NCBI GenBank assembly: GCA_016235765.1
Contig: JACRIZ010000027.1
Location: 1 to 53,852 of the forward strand
From: Rhodocyclales bacterium
GTDB taxonomy: Bacteria; Pseudomonadota; Gammaproteobacteria; Burkholderiales; Rhodocyclaceae
Reading direction: 5' to 3'
DNA: 53,852 nt
Shown here: positions 8,382-17,353 of the stretch, piece by piece
Position numbering within the stretch: the first letter of the stretch is position 1
Layout: each line of letters begins with the position of its first letter
The notes under the pieces: generated by a model
What the model saw: the letters and a program-made list of their open reading frames with translations, nothing else
Database searches by the model: none
Told to the model about the DNA's origin: nothing
Made by a program: the position numbers and the translations under genes

Positions 8382-10106
8382 TTAGTACGACAGGTTGAGC
8401 ATGAAGCCCGAGGTGCTGCGTGCGGTGACGAAGCCGGCCGGCTTCTTCAGCGGTCGGCCGACGAAGAAGTCGTAGTTCAGGCTGTACAAGCTGCCGCGCA
8501 GGCCGAGCGCGGCACCTTCGAGCTCGCGGCCGATCAGCCGCACGGCCGCCGGGCCGCCGACCCGGCCGTGGTCGAGGCCGAAGTAGGACTCCGCGCCGCC
8601 GCCGAGGGCGACCGAAAGGTCGTTGCGGACCAGCCAGCCGTGGTCGGCCGAGAGCAGGTTCTCGCCGTCGAAGCCGCGTACGGTGTAGCGCCCGCCGATG
8701 GCGAAGCGGTCCGGGGGCGCCAGCGGCGTGCGGTTCCACTGGGCGCGCCAAGCGAGGTTGTAGCGCATGCCCAGCCCCAACCAGGTAAAGGGCTTGGCCA
8801 GGGTAGCGTCGGCGGCAATCAGGCGCGGGTGCGAGGCGCCTTCGCCGATGGCCTGTTCGGGCGCGGGCTGCGAACGGTGTGCGCCGGTGCCTTGTCGCCA
8901 AGCGAGGTTGACTTCCAGCGTGGCGGTGCCGAGGAAATGCTTGTGGTTGCCATTGAGTTCCCATCCGGCCGTGCGGCGTTGCTGGGCAAGGACTTCGGTA
9001 TCGTCGATGAAGTTGTGCGAGCTGCGCTGCCAGCCGCGCAGGCCCAGCGCGGTCTTGCTGGCCGCGTCGCGACGGACCATGCGCGAGAGGCGGATGTCGC
9101 TGCTGCGGCTGTTGCCGCTGTAGCGATGGGTCTGGTCGATGCCGGGCACGGACTGGTGGTAGTCGCTGGTGCCGTGCGTCACACCGAGCAGCCAGTAGCC
9201 GACCGGCAGCGAGTAGTGCGCGGTATCGCCACGGGTGCCGTAGGCATCGTCGTCGCGGCCCAGGTTCTGGTTGGCGGTGTAGTAGAAGAGATCGTTGAGG
9301 GTGAACAGGTGGTCGGCGGAAATCGTCAGGCCGGCTTGGTAGCGGCCGGTGGCCTTGCTGCCGGAGTCGTCGATGGAGAGGCTGATCCGGTACGGGAAGG
9401 CCTGCCGCCATGAGACCACCAGGTCGCTGTCGCCCGGCTTGGCGTCGGGCGCTTCGCTGGGCGCGATCAGGATGTCCGCCTCGACGGTCGGCACCCGCTT
9501 CAGGTTTTCCAGGGCTTGTTCGATGTCGCGCAGATTGAGCAGGTCGCCCGGCGCCATCGGAAAGGCGTTCCAGTAGGTGATGCGCTCGTCGGTGCCCGCC
9601 GGGGAACGGATGGCGCGCACGCGGCCGGGCACGACGGTGAGTTGCAGCGTGCCGGACTTGAGGTCCTGCGGTTCGGCGAGGATGCGCGCGGTGACGTAGC
9701 CGTCGCCGACGATGGCGTTCTGGACGCGCTTCATGACCAGATTGACGCCGTCGGCGCCCAGGCAGCGGCCAATCGGACTGTCGCCCTCGCCGGCGGCATG
9801 GTCCAGGGCCCAGGCGAAGCGCTCGGCTGCGTCGCCCTTCAGGACCAGACGGTCGATGACAAAGCAGGGCGATTCCCGCTCGGGCAGGCGCGGCGCCGGG
9901 CCTTGTTCTGGGGGACGATCGAGGCGGACGTCGGGCGCGGATTCAAGTCGCTCTTGTTGCGCCTTGTCGCGCTGCTGTTGGCGCAGCAATTCGTCGTTGG
10001 GGTCGACCGGCGTCGCCGCCTGCGCCGGCAACGCAAGTAGCCAGACTGCAACTGCCGTGATACCCGCGCCGCAATATTGCGTGCGCCTCCCGCCTGCCGC
10101 AACCAA
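8382..10106 (-). CDS. cdiB: CdiB/ShlB-family two-partner secretion outer-membrane transporter
   Basis: A 574-residue Omp85-superfamily pore that would recognise the CdiA TPS domain in the periplasm and export CdiA. After a signal peptide (LLALPAQA) comes a Gln/Arg-rich linker, then POTRA domains (CFVIDRLVLKGD near 80; GYVTARILAEPQDLKSGTLQLTVVPGRV near 140-165), then a beta-barrel from ~215 with the FhaC-type motif GGRYTVRGFDGE. The protein ends SGFMLNLSY, an aromatic barrel terminus. Start: the best in-frame start is TTG at 10106, with AAGGGG seven bases upstream; no in-frame ATG gives the signal peptide. A TTG start suggests modest translation. It lies 12 bases before cdiA, in cdiB-cdiA order as in the E. 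coli type, and is preceded by a c-di-GMP riboswitch. Confidence 0.93.
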   Translation of the reverse strand: MVAAGGRRTQYCGAGITAVAVWLLALPAQAATPVDPNDELLRQQQRDKAQQERLESAPDVRLDRPPEQGPAPRLPERESPCFVIDRLVLKGDAAERFAWALDHAAGEGDSPIGRCLGADGVNLVMKRVQNAIVGDGYVTARILAEPQDLKSGTLQLTVVPGRVRAIRSPAGTDERITYWNAFPMAPGDLLNLRDIEQALENLKRVPTVEADILIAPSEAPDAKPGDSDLVVSWRQAFPYRISLSIDDSGSKATGRYQAGLTISADHLFTLNDLFYYTANQNLGRDDDAYGTRGDTAHYSLPVGYWLLGVTHGTSDYHQSVPGIDQTHRYSGNSRSSDIRLSRMVRRDAASKTALGLRGWQRSSHNFIDDTEVLAQQRRTAGWELNGNHKHFLGTATLEVNLAWRQGTGAHRSQPAPEQAIGEGASHPRLIAADATLAKPFTWLGLGMRYNLAWRAQWNRTPLAPPDRFAIGGRYTVRGFDGENLLSADHGWLVRNDLSVALGGGAESYFGLDHGRVGGPAAVRLIGRELEGAALGLRGSLYSLNYDFFVGRPLKKPAGFVTARSTSGFMLNLSY

Positions 10107-10179
10107 ATCGTACCCCTTGTTGTTGGCCGCCGGAACCGGGAGAACAAAGCTTTGAACCGATCACGAAATGCCCTTGCGA

Positions 10180-10270
10180 CACCCCGGCGACCCGGCCGGC
10201 CTGGAGATTGCTCCCGTTAGCCCCGTAGCTTTGCGCCCCCGACTTTCGGCGGGTTTGCCCTAAAAACCGT
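10180..10270 (-). promoter_or_regulatory. Cyclic di-GMP-I (GEMM-I) riboswitch upstream of cdiBA
   Basis: On the minus strand the leader reads GGGCAAACC (ending the first stem at 10260), a stem capped by a GAAA tetraloop (10244-10247), GGGCGCAAAGC (10228-10238), ACGGGGCTAA, a short hairpin GGGAGCAATCTCC, then GGCCGGCCGGGTCGCC (3' end 10186). This order and these conserved blocks are those of the GEMM-I aptamer: GGGCAAACC, GAAA loop, ACGCAAAGC, CCUA receptor, GCCGGGUUGCC. Deviations are a C/T mismatch next to the GAAA loop and G for A before CGCAAAGC. The aptamer ends ~75 bases before the cdiB TTG. No U-tract terminator is visible between them, so control at the AAGGGG ribosome binding site is more likely than termination; the direction of regulation cannot be read from sequence. 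Confidence 0.87.
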
Positions 10271-10279
10271 AAGGTGAGA

Positions 10280-10307
10280 ATGGTATTACCGCGCTTGCCA
10301 ATGTCAA
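10280..10307 (-). promoter_or_regulatory. Sigma70-type promoter of cdiBA
   Basis: On the minus strand a perfect -35 TTGACA (10302-10307) is separated by 16 bases from TACCAT (10280-10285). Transcription would start near 10273, a few bases before the riboswitch aptamer, so the RNA would begin with it. Confidence 0.7.
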
Positions 10308-10347
10308 GTGCGGATAATCCAAACGGACTAATGATGCCGGAATAAAC

Positions 10348-13300
10348 CTACGCGCGCCGGACCTTGCCCATGAACCACTGGTGGGCGTCGTCGACGTAGG
10401 TGAAGACGACGGGAATCGCCAGCAGGGAGAGGAAGGTCGAGGTGATCAGGCCGCCGATGACGACGATGGCCATCGGGGCGCGAAAGCTGGGGTCGGTGCC
10501 CCAGCCGATGGCGACGGGCATCATGCCGGCGCCCATGGCGACGGTGGTCATGACGATGGGCCGGGCGCGCTTGCGGCAGGCGTCGAGCAGGGCTTCCCAG
10601 CGGTTCAGGCCGTGGTCGCGGCGGGCCAGGATCACGTAGTCGATCAGCAGGATCGAGTTCTTGGTCGCGATGCCCATCAGCATGATCAGGCCGATCATCG
10701 AGGGCATCGACAGCGAGGTCTGGGTGACGAACAGGGCCAGGAAGGCGCCCGGGATCGACAGCACCAGCGCGACGAGGATGGTGGCCGGCTGCACGAAGTC
10801 GCGGAACAGCAGCACCAGCACGATGTAGATGCACATCACGCCGGTCAGCATGGCGATGCTGAAGCCGGCGAATAGTTCGTTCATGGCCTCCGCGTCGCCG
10901 ATCGAGGTACGGCTGATGCCGGGCGGCGGATGCTGCAGGCTGGGCAGCGCCAGCGCCGTCTTCTCCACTTCGCCGAGCGGCTGGCCGTTGAGTTCGATCT
11001 CGAAATTGATGTTGCGCAGCCGATCGTAGCGGTCGATCGCGGCCGGGCCGCCGTCGACGGTCAGGCTGGCGATGTTGCCGATCATGACCGGTCCGTTCCT
11101 GCTCGGCACGGTCAGGCGGCCGAGCAGGGCCAGGTCCTGGCGCGCGGCCGGCGGCAGGCGGACGACGATGGGCACTTGCCGCTGCGCGAGGTTCAGCTTG
11201 GCCAGGCCCTGGTCGTAATCGCCGGCGGTGGCGATGCGCAGCGTGTCGGCGATGGCGGCGGAGGTGACGCCGAGGTCGGCGGCCTTGGCGAAGTCGGGCC
11301 GGATCACCAGTTCTGGGCGCACCAGGCTGGCGGTGGTGACCACGCCGCCGATGCCCGGAATGGTCCGCAATTCGCGCTCGACGACGCGCGCATGTTCGCT
11401 CAGCGCCTCGCCGTTCTCGCTGGTCAGCGCCAGCAGATACTTCTCGGAGGAACCGCCGAAGCCGACGGTGATGCGCGCGCCGGGGATCGCCGCCAGCGCC
11501 TGGCGCAACTGGCCTTCCACTTCCTGCTTCTTGATGCCGCCGCGCTCGCTGCGCGGCGTCATGTTGATGGTCAGCGTCGCCTTGCGCACTTCCGCCCCGC
11601 CCGGCGGCGCGAACGGATCGCTGCCCGACAGGCCGCCGCCGACCGCGGTGTAGACCAGCTTGACGTGCGGATTCTGCTCGACGATGGCGCGCGCCTGCTC
11701 GGCCACGGCGAAGGTCTCGCCGAAGGTGCTGCCCGGCGGCAAGGCGATGTAGGCCTGGGTCTGCGAAAGATCGTCGGGCGGCACGAAACCGGTCGGCAGC
11801 AGGGGCACCAGGGCGAAGGAACCGAAGAAGAAGCCGGTCGCGCCGAGCACCGTCTTGACGCGATGGCGCAGGCACCATTCCGCCCAGCCCAGGTAGCGGT
11901 CCAGCCAGGCCGGCCGGTCGTGCCCGGACTTCGGCGGGCGCAGCACGTAGGCGGCCATCATCGGCGTCAACAGGCGCGCGACGACCAGCGAGACGAATAC
12001 CGCGATGGCGGCGCTCCAGCCGAACTGGACGAAGAACTTGCCGACGATGCCGCCCATGAAGGCGGTGGGCAGGAAGACGGCGATCAGCGTGAACGAGGTG
12101 GCGATTACCGCCAGGCCGATCTCGTCGGCGGCTTCCATGGCGGCCTGGTAGGGCGACTTGCCCATGCGCAGGTGGCGCATGATGTTCTCGACCTCGACGA
12201 TGGCATCGTCGACCAGCACGCCGATCACCAGCGACAGGCTGAGCAGCGTGACGACGTTGATCGAGAAGTCGAGCAGGTACATGAAAGCGAAGGTCGGCAC
12301 GATCGACAGCGGCAGGGCGGTCGCCGAAACGAGCGTGGCCCGCCAGTCGCGCAGGAACAGCCAGACCACCAGCACGGCCAGGATGGCGCCTTCGATCAGC
12401 AGCGACATCGAGCCGTGGTAGTTCTCGATCACCGGATCGACGAAATTGAACGCCTCGTTGATCACGATGTCCGGGTGTTCCGCCCTGAGCTGCGCCAGCG
12501 CGGCGACCACGCCGGTGGCGACCTCGACCTCGCTGGCGCCGCGGCTGCGCGAAATCTCGAAGCCGACCACCTGCTTGCCGTTGAGCAGCGCCGCCGAGCG
12601 CTTTTCGGCGACGGTATCGGCGACCGTCGCGACCTGGTCGAGGCGGACGTGGCGCCCGTCGGAGAGCGTAACCTCGATGCCGGCCAGCTCCGCCGCCGAG
12701 CGCACCGTGGCGATGGTGCGCACCGACTGCTCGGCGCCGCCGATGTCGGCGCGGCCGCCGGCCGCTTCCTGCTGGATCTCGCGCAGGCGGCGGGAAATGT
12801 CGGCGGCAGTGGCGTTGAGCGCCAGCAGGCGCACGGGATCGAGCTCGACCTGCACTTCGCGCGTGACCCCGCCGACGCGCGCCACGGCGCCGACGCCGCG
12901 CACGCTGAGCAGGCGCTTGGCGATGGTGTTGTCCACGAACCACGACAGCGCCTCGTCGTCCATGCGGCCGGAGGCCACGGTGTAGGTGAGGACCGGCATG
13001 CCGGCCAGGTTGACGCGCGTCACCACCGGATCGCGCAGGTCGCCCGGCAGGTCGGCGCGGATGCGGGAGACGGCGTCGCGCACGTCGTCGACGGCCTCCT
13101 GGGTCGGCTTTTCCAGGCGGAATTCGGTGGTGACCGTCGCCACGCCATCCTGCGAATGCGAGTAGATGTGCTTGACGCCCTGCACGGAGGCGATCGAGTT
13201 CTCGATCTTGCGCGCGACCTCGGTCTCCATCTGCGACGGCGACGCGCCGGGCAGACTGGCCGTGACCACGACCATGGGCAGGTCGATGTCCATGAACTGC

Positions 13301-13413
13301 TGGATGCGCATCGCCTTGAAGGCCAGCACGCCGAGCACGGTGAGCATGGCGAACAGCAGGACCGCCGGGATCGGGTTCCTGATCGACCAGGAGGAGACGT
13401 TGATGCCGGCCAC
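10348..13413 (-). CDS. RND (HAE-1/AcrB-type) efflux pump inner-membrane transporter
   Basis: A 1021-residue proton-driven drug or compound exporter, the usual length for the AcrB/MdtB family. It has TM1 (NPIPAVLLFAMLTVLGVLAF, residues ~13-32), the porter-domain opening PGASPSQMETEVARKIE, the TM4 proton-relay signature VLVDDAIVEVENI near 390-410, two large periplasmic loops, and a C-terminal bundle with LMGIATKNSILLIDYVI. Substrate cannot be told from sequence. It follows its adaptor by 11 bases and appears co-transcribed with the pyrimidine genes upstream. No TolC-type outer-membrane factor is encoded here, so the pump presumably borrows one. Short linking bases and same-strand packing support an operon. 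Confidence 0.92.
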   Translation of the reverse strand: MAGINVSSWSIRNPIPAVLLFAMLTVLGVLAFKAMRIQQFMDIDLPMVVVTASLPGASPSQMETEVARKIENSIASVQGVKHIYSHSQDGVATVTTEFRLEKPTQEAVDDVRDAVSRIRADLPGDLRDPVVTRVNLAGMPVLTYTVASGRMDDEALSWFVDNTIAKRLLSVRGVGAVARVGGVTREVQVELDPVRLLALNATAADISRRLREIQQEAAGGRADIGGAEQSVRTIATVRSAAELAGIEVTLSDGRHVRLDQVATVADTVAEKRSAALLNGKQVVGFEISRSRGASEVEVATGVVAALAQLRAEHPDIVINEAFNFVDPVIENYHGSMSLLIEGAILAVLVVWLFLRDWRATLVSATALPLSIVPTFAFMYLLDFSINVVTLLSLSLVIGVLVDDAIVEVENIMRHLRMGKSPYQAAMEAADEIGLAVIATSFTLIAVFLPTAFMGGIVGKFFVQFGWSAAIAVFVSLVVARLLTPMMAAYVLRPPKSGHDRPAWLDRYLGWAEWCLRHRVKTVLGATGFFFGSFALVPLLPTGFVPPDDLSQTQAYIALPPGSTFGETFAVAEQARAIVEQNPHVKLVYTAVGGGLSGSDPFAPPGGAEVRKATLTINMTPRSERGGIKKQEVEGQLRQALAAIPGARITVGFGGSSEKYLLALTSENGEALSEHARVVERELRTIPGIGGVVTTASLVRPELVIRPDFAKAADLGVTSAAIADTLRIATAGDYDQGLAKLNLAQRQVPIVVRLPPAARQDLALLGRLTVPSRNGPVMIGNIASLTVDGGPAAIDRYDRLRNINFEIELNGQPLGEVEKTALALPSLQHPPPGISRTSIGDAEAMNELFAGFSIAMLTGVMCIYIVLVLLFRDFVQPATILVALVLSIPGAFLALFVTQTSLSMPSMIGLIMLMGIATKNSILLIDYVILARRDHGLNRWEALLDACRKRARPIVMTTVAMGAGMMPVAIGWGTDPSFRAPMAIVVIGGLITSTFLSLLAIPVVFTYVDDAHQWFMGKVRRA

Positions 13414-13424
13414 GCGTCGGCAGC

Positions 13425-14555
13425 CTATTGCGGAGCGGCGGCGACCACGCGCACGGTGTCGCCGTCGGCCAGGAAGCCGGCGCCGGCGGCCACCACCTGC
13501 AGGTCGGCGGACACGCCGCCGGTGATCTCGATGCGGTCGCCGATGCGCCGCCCGACCGTGACCTTGGTCAGGGCGACCTTGTCGCCGCCGGCCGCGACGA
13601 AGACATAGGAGAAGCCGTCGCGCGTCACCACTGCCGCTTGCGGCAAAGTCAGCGCCGGCGACACGCCTAGCTCGATCTCGCCGCGGGCGAACGTGCCGGC
13701 TCGCAAGCCGGCGCCGGCGGCGGATTCAGGCAGATCGACATAGACCAGGGCATTGCGGGAGTCGGCATCCACCGTCGGCCCGAGCGTGCGCACCCGGCCC
13801 TTCACCGCGCCGCCGGCGGGGCCGGCGATGGTGGCCGGCAGGCCGGGTTTCAGCCGCGTCAGCTCGGCGGCGGTGACTTCGGCACGCCATTCCAGCCGGC
13901 CGCCGCGGATCAGCCGGAACAGTTCCTGTCCCGGCTGGGTGAGCGAGCCGACCGTGGCGGTACGCGCGGAGATGATGCCGGCGTCGGGCGCGCGCACCTG
14001 TGTCTGCGCGAGCCGCAATTCGTCGTTCTGCTTGCGGGCGCGGGCGGCATCGAGTCGTGCGGCCGCTGCCGCCTCGGCGGAGATCGACTGCTGGGCCTGC
14101 TGCGGGCTGTAGAAGCCTGAGGCGCGCAACTGCCGCGCCCGCTCGGCATTGAATTTCGCCTCGGCGGCATTGGCCTCCGCCTCGGCCACGGCGGCCGCAG
14201 ACTGGGCGAGATCGGCCGCCACGTTGTCGTCGGCGATGCGCGCCAGTACCTGGCCCTTGGCGACGCGGTCGCCGACACTGACCAGAACGGCGCTCAATCG
14301 ATAGTTGCTGATCTCGGCGCCGATCACCGCCTCCTGCCAGGCGGCGACGTTGCCGGTGGCGGCCAGCGTACGCGGCCAGTCGGCGGACCTGGGCTTGATC
14401 AGGCTTACCGTCAATGCCGGGCGCGGCGAATCGGCGACGGCCGGCCCGGCGGACGGCGTACCGTCGCCGCGTCCGGCCAGCAGGGCGATCGCTGCCACCG
14501 CCAGCAGCACGAAGGCGGCGCGCAACACCAGGCGGCGCGACAGGACGAGCGGCAT
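13425..14555 (-). CDS. RND efflux periplasmic adaptor (membrane fusion protein)
   Basis: A 376-residue HlyD/AcrA-type adaptor linking the RND pump to an outer-membrane channel. Residues ~6-28 form an N-terminal hydrophobic anchor without a lipobox cysteine. A barrel-sandwich/lipoyl half follows (EAVIGAEISNYRLSAVLVSVGDRVAKGQVLARI), then an Ala/Arg-rich alpha-hairpin (~115-180), the second lipoyl half (RAPDAGIISARTATVGSLTQPGQELFRLI), a beta-barrel, and a membrane-proximal end. It sits directly before the pump gene and starts only 4 bases after pyrC', with no room for its own promoter, implying read-through from the pyr genes. Confidence 0.9.
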   Translation of the reverse strand: MPLVLSRRLVLRAAFVLLAVAAIALLAGRGDGTPSAGPAVADSPRPALTVSLIKPRSADWPRTLAATGNVAAWQEAVIGAEISNYRLSAVLVSVGDRVAKGQVLARIADDNVAADLAQSAAAVAEAEANAAEAKFNAERARQLRASGFYSPQQAQQSISAEAAAAARLDAARARKQNDELRLAQTQVRAPDAGIISARTATVGSLTQPGQELFRLIRGGRLEWRAEVTAAELTRLKPGLPATIAGPAGGAVKGRVRTLGPTVDADSRNALVYVDLPESAAGAGLRAGTFARGEIELGVSPALTLPQAAVVTRDGFSYVFVAAGGDKVALTKVTVGRRIGDRIEITGGVSADLQVVAAGAGFLADGDTVRVVAAAPQ

Positions 14556-14559
14556 GGCG

Positions 14560-15867
14560 CTACGCCATCTCGTCGTGGTAGGCGAGATGGCCCTCGATCA
14601 GCGTGCAGCGCACGCGGCCCTTGAGGGATTTGCCGAGGAAGGGGGTGTTCTTGCCCTGGCTCTTCAGGCTCGCGCGGCTGATGCGGACGGCGGCTTCCGG
14701 GTCGAACACGCAGATGTCGGCGGCGCTGCCCGGCGCCAGCGTGCCGGCACGGATGCCCATGATGCGGGCCGGATCGCTGGTGACGCGCGCCAGCGCCTTG
14801 ACCAGCGGCAGCTTCATTTCGATCGCCCACTTCAGCGTCAGCGGCAGCAGCAGTTCCAGGCCGGTGGCGCCCGGCTCGGCTTCGGCGAACGGCACCTGCT
14901 TGGCGTCGTCGTCGACCGGCGTGTGGTCGGAACAAAGCGCGTCGATGCTGCCGTCGGCCAGTCCTGCGCGCAGGGCATCGCGATCGATAGATGAGCGCAA
15001 CGGCGGATCGAGGCGGCAGTGCGGATCAAACCAGCCGATGTCGCTTTCCGACAGATGCAGGTGATGGGTCGCGACGTCGCAACTGACGGCGATGCCGGCC
15101 GCGCGGGCGGCGCGGATCATGTCGAGCCCTGCGGCCGAGGAGATGCGGGTCAGGTGCAGGCGTACGCCGGTCTCGCGGCCGAGGTGCAGCAGCGTGGCCA
15201 GGGCGATGGTCTCCGCCACCGCGGGGATACCGGTGAGGCCGAGCTTGGCGGCGACGGCGCCGTCGTGGGCGACGCCGCCCTTCGCCAGGTGCGGGTCCTG
15301 CGCCTGCAGCCAGACCGAGAAGCCGAAGGTGGCCGCGTATTGCATCGCGCGCAGCATCACCTGGGTATCGAGCACGGCGGTGTTGGCCTGGCCGAAGGCG
15401 ACGCAGCCGGCTTCGGCCAGTTCCGCCATCTCGGTCAGCCGCTCGCCGGCCAGGCCGACGGTAAGCGCGCCGACCGGATAGACGTGGGCGAACTCCGGCA
15501 GGCGGGCGCGGTGGGTGAGCATCTCGACCAGGCCGGGTTCGTCGAGCGTCGGGTCGGTGTCCGGCGGGCAGGCCAGGCTGGTGACGCCGCCCGCGGCCGC
15601 GGCGGCCATTTCCGATTCCAGCGTCGCCTTGTACTCGAAGCCGGGTTCGCGCAGGCGCGCCGACAGGTCGACCAGGCCGGGGCAGACGACGCAGCCGGAG
15701 GCATCGATGGTGCCTTCGGCGACGAAGCCGGCCGGTGGCGTACCCCATTCGGGGCATTTCATATCGCCATGATTGACGATCTTGCCATCGGCGATGAAGA
15801 GGTCCGCCGGGCGGTCGATGCCGCTGGCGGGGTCGATGAGGCGGCCGTTCTTGATGTGGATACGCAT
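14560..15867 (-). CDS. pyrC': Inactive dihydroorotase-like protein PyrC' (ATCase partner)
   Basis: A 435-residue amidohydrolase-fold protein closest to class I dihydroorotases. The metal-binding HxH after strand 1 (normally DxHxHLREPG) reads GLVDLSARLREPG, so both histidines are lost, and the usual active-site segment is GCVAFGQANTAV. This matches the non-catalytic PyrC' of pseudomonads, known to be needed for the dodecameric aspartate transcarbamoylase. It follows pyrB by 2 bases, fitting a PyrB-PyrC' complex. A true dihydroorotase must be encoded elsewhere. The frame is intact and full length, arguing against a decaying gene. Confidence in the inactive assignment rests on the missing HxH. 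Confidence 0.93.
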   Translation of the reverse strand: MRIHIKNGRLIDPASGIDRPADLFIADGKIVNHGDMKCPEWGTPPAGFVAEGTIDASGCVVCPGLVDLSARLREPGFEYKATLESEMAAAAAGGVTSLACPPDTDPTLDEPGLVEMLTHRARLPEFAHVYPVGALTVGLAGERLTEMAELAEAGCVAFGQANTAVLDTQVMLRAMQYAATFGFSVWLQAQDPHLAKGGVAHDGAVAAKLGLTGIPAVAETIALATLLHLGRETGVRLHLTRISSAAGLDMIRAARAAGIAVSCDVATHHLHLSESDIGWFDPHCRLDPPLRSSIDRDALRAGLADGSIDALCSDHTPVDDDAKQVPFAEAEPGATGLELLLPLTLKWAIEMKLPLVKALARVTSDPARIMGIRAGTLAPGSAADICVFDPEAAVRISRASLKSQGKNTPFLGKSLKGRVRCTLIEGHLAYHDEMA

Positions 15868-15869
15868 GG

Positions 15870-16859
15870 TCAGGCTCCCGCCAGCATGGCCATGACGGCC
15901 ATGCGCACCGCGATGCCGAAGGTGACCTGGGGCAGGATTACCGCCTGGCGGCCGTCGGCCACCGCCGAGTCGATCTCGACGCCGCGGTTCATCGGCCCCG
16001 GGTGCATGACGATGGCGTCGGGCTTGGCCAGCGCCAGCATCGCCGGGGTCAGGCCATAGGACTTGAAGTACTCCTGCGGGCTGGGCAGCAGGGCGCCCTG
16101 CATGCGCTCGTTCTGCAGGCGCAGCATCATGATCACGTCGGCGCCCTTGAGGCCGTCGCGCAGGTCGTGGCAGACGCGCAGCCGGCCCTTGCCGACCATC
16201 TGCTCGACGCCGGTCGGCAACAGCGTCTTGGGGCCGACGATGCGGATGTCGGGCACGCCCAGCGTCGCCAGCGCATGAAGTTGCGAGCGGGCGACGCGCG
16301 AGTGCAGCACGTCGCCGACCACCGCCACGGTGAGTTTGGTGAAGTCGTGCTTGTAGTGGCGGATGGTGTACATGTCGAGCAGGCCCTGGGTCGGATGGGC
16401 ATGGCGACCGTCGCCGGCGTTCACGACGTGGATGTGTTCTCGGTCGGTCGCCGCGAGATGCTGGGCGATCAGGTAGGGGGCGCCGCTGGAGGCGTGCCGG
16501 ACCACGAACATGTCGGCCTGCATGGCGGCCAGGTTGTCGACCGTGTCGAGCAGCGTTTCGCCCTTGGCGGTGCTGGAGGTGTTGATGTTGAGGTTGATGA
16601 CGTCGGCCGAAAGCCGTTTGGCGGCGATCTCGAAGGTGGTGCGGGTGCGCGTCGAGTTCTCGAAGAAGAGGTTGAAGACGCTCTTGCCGCGCAAGAGCGG
16701 CACTTTCTTCACCTCGCGCTCGGCGATCTCGGTGAAGGGCGCGGCGCGGTCGAGGATGCCGGCGAGGATCTCCCGCGGCAGGCCTTCGAGGGTGATCAGG
16801 TGGATCAGTTCGCCGTTGGCGCTTAGTTGCGGATTGAGTTGCGGGTTCCTCTGGCTCAT
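15870..16859 (-). CDS. pyrB: Aspartate carbamoyltransferase catalytic subunit PyrB
   Basis: Catalyses carbamoyl phosphate plus L-aspartate to N-carbamoyl-aspartate, the committed step of pyrimidine synthesis. 329 residues. The carbamoyl-phosphate loop [19 protein letters not shown] is near 65-85, followed by the mobile lysine loop [17 protein letters not shown] and [12 protein letters not shown] (family HPxQ), then the aspartate-domain motifs [12 protein letters not shown] and [12 protein letters not shown]. The ATG at 16859 overlaps the pyrR stop as ATGA; the longer upstream open frame is the antiparallel reading of pyrR and lacks homology. The pyrR-pyrB-pyrC' order is typical of beta- and gammaproteobacteria with class A ATCase. 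Confidence 0.96.
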   Translation of the reverse strand: MSQRNPQLNPQLSANGELIHLITLEGLPREILAGILDRAAPFTEIAEREVKKVPLLRGKSVFNLFFENSTRTRTTFEIAAKRLSADVINLNINTSSTAKGETLLDTVDNLAAMQADMFVVRHASSGAPYLIAQHLAATDREHIHVVNAGDGRHAHPTQGLLDMYTIRHYKHDFTKLTVAVVGDVLHSRVARSQLHALATLGVPDIRIVGPKTLLPTGVEQMVGKGRLRVCHDLRDGLKGADVIMMLRLQNERMQGALLPSPQEYFKSYGLTPAMLALAKPDAIVMHPGPMNRGVEIDSAVADGRQAVILPQVTFGIAVRMAVMAMLAGA

Positions 16860-17353
16860 TTCTCGGTCACCCGGAAGGCAAGGTCGCCTTGCTCGTCCTT
16901 GGTCAGTTCCAGCATCTGGCTTGCCGGCAGCGTCAACGCTTCGCCGCACCAGGTGGCGGCGATCGGCAGTTCGCGGCCGCCGCGGTCGACCAGGACGGCC
17001 AGGTCGATCTTGGCCGGCCGGCCGTAGTCGAACAATTCGTTCATCGCGGCGCGGATGGTGCGGCCGGTGGCCAGCACGTCGTCGACGATCACCACGTGCG
17101 CGCCTTCGACATCGAAGGGCAGTTGCGAGGCGCGACCGCCATGGCGTCCGCCGCCCATGTGCAGGTCGTCGCGGTGGTAGGAAACGTCGATGCTGCCCAT
17201 CGGCGCCTTGATGCCGAGCACCTCGTGCAGGCGCTCGGCGATCCAGACGCCGCCGGTATGGATGCCGATCAGGACGGTGTCGGCGGTCACGGTGGGACGC
17301 ATGGCGTCGGCGAGGCGCCGGGACAATTCGCTGGCAGGGGTAAGTTTGCTCAT
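16856..17353 (-). CDS. pyrR: Bifunctional pyr operon regulator / uracil phosphoribosyltransferase PyrR
   Basis: A 165-residue type I phosphoribosyltransferase-fold protein. The PRPP-binding loop [18 protein letters not shown] is near 95-112, preceded by [13 protein letters not shown] near 30-42. PyrR binds pyr mRNA in Gram-positives and also has UPRT activity; in proteobacteria its regulatory role is less clear. The start at 17353 ([10 protein letters not shown]) overlaps the ruvX stop by 4 bases. I see no PyrR-type attenuator hairpin in the tightly packed junction upstream, so regulation by RNA binding here is not supported by the sequence. Confidence 0.93.
   Translation of the reverse strand: MSKLTPASELSRRLADAMRPTVTADTVLIGIHTGGVWIAERLHEVLGIKAPMGSIDVSYHRDDLHMGGGRHGGRASQLPFDVEGAHVVIVDDVLATGRTIRAAMNELFDYGRPAKIDLAVLVDRGGRELPIAATWCGEALTLPASQMLELTKDEQGDLAFRVTEK

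Noticed and set aside
10930-13608. Long plus-strand open frame opposite the RND pump
   Set aside because: The minus-strand frame encodes a complete RND transporter; the plus frame has no domain or ribosome site.
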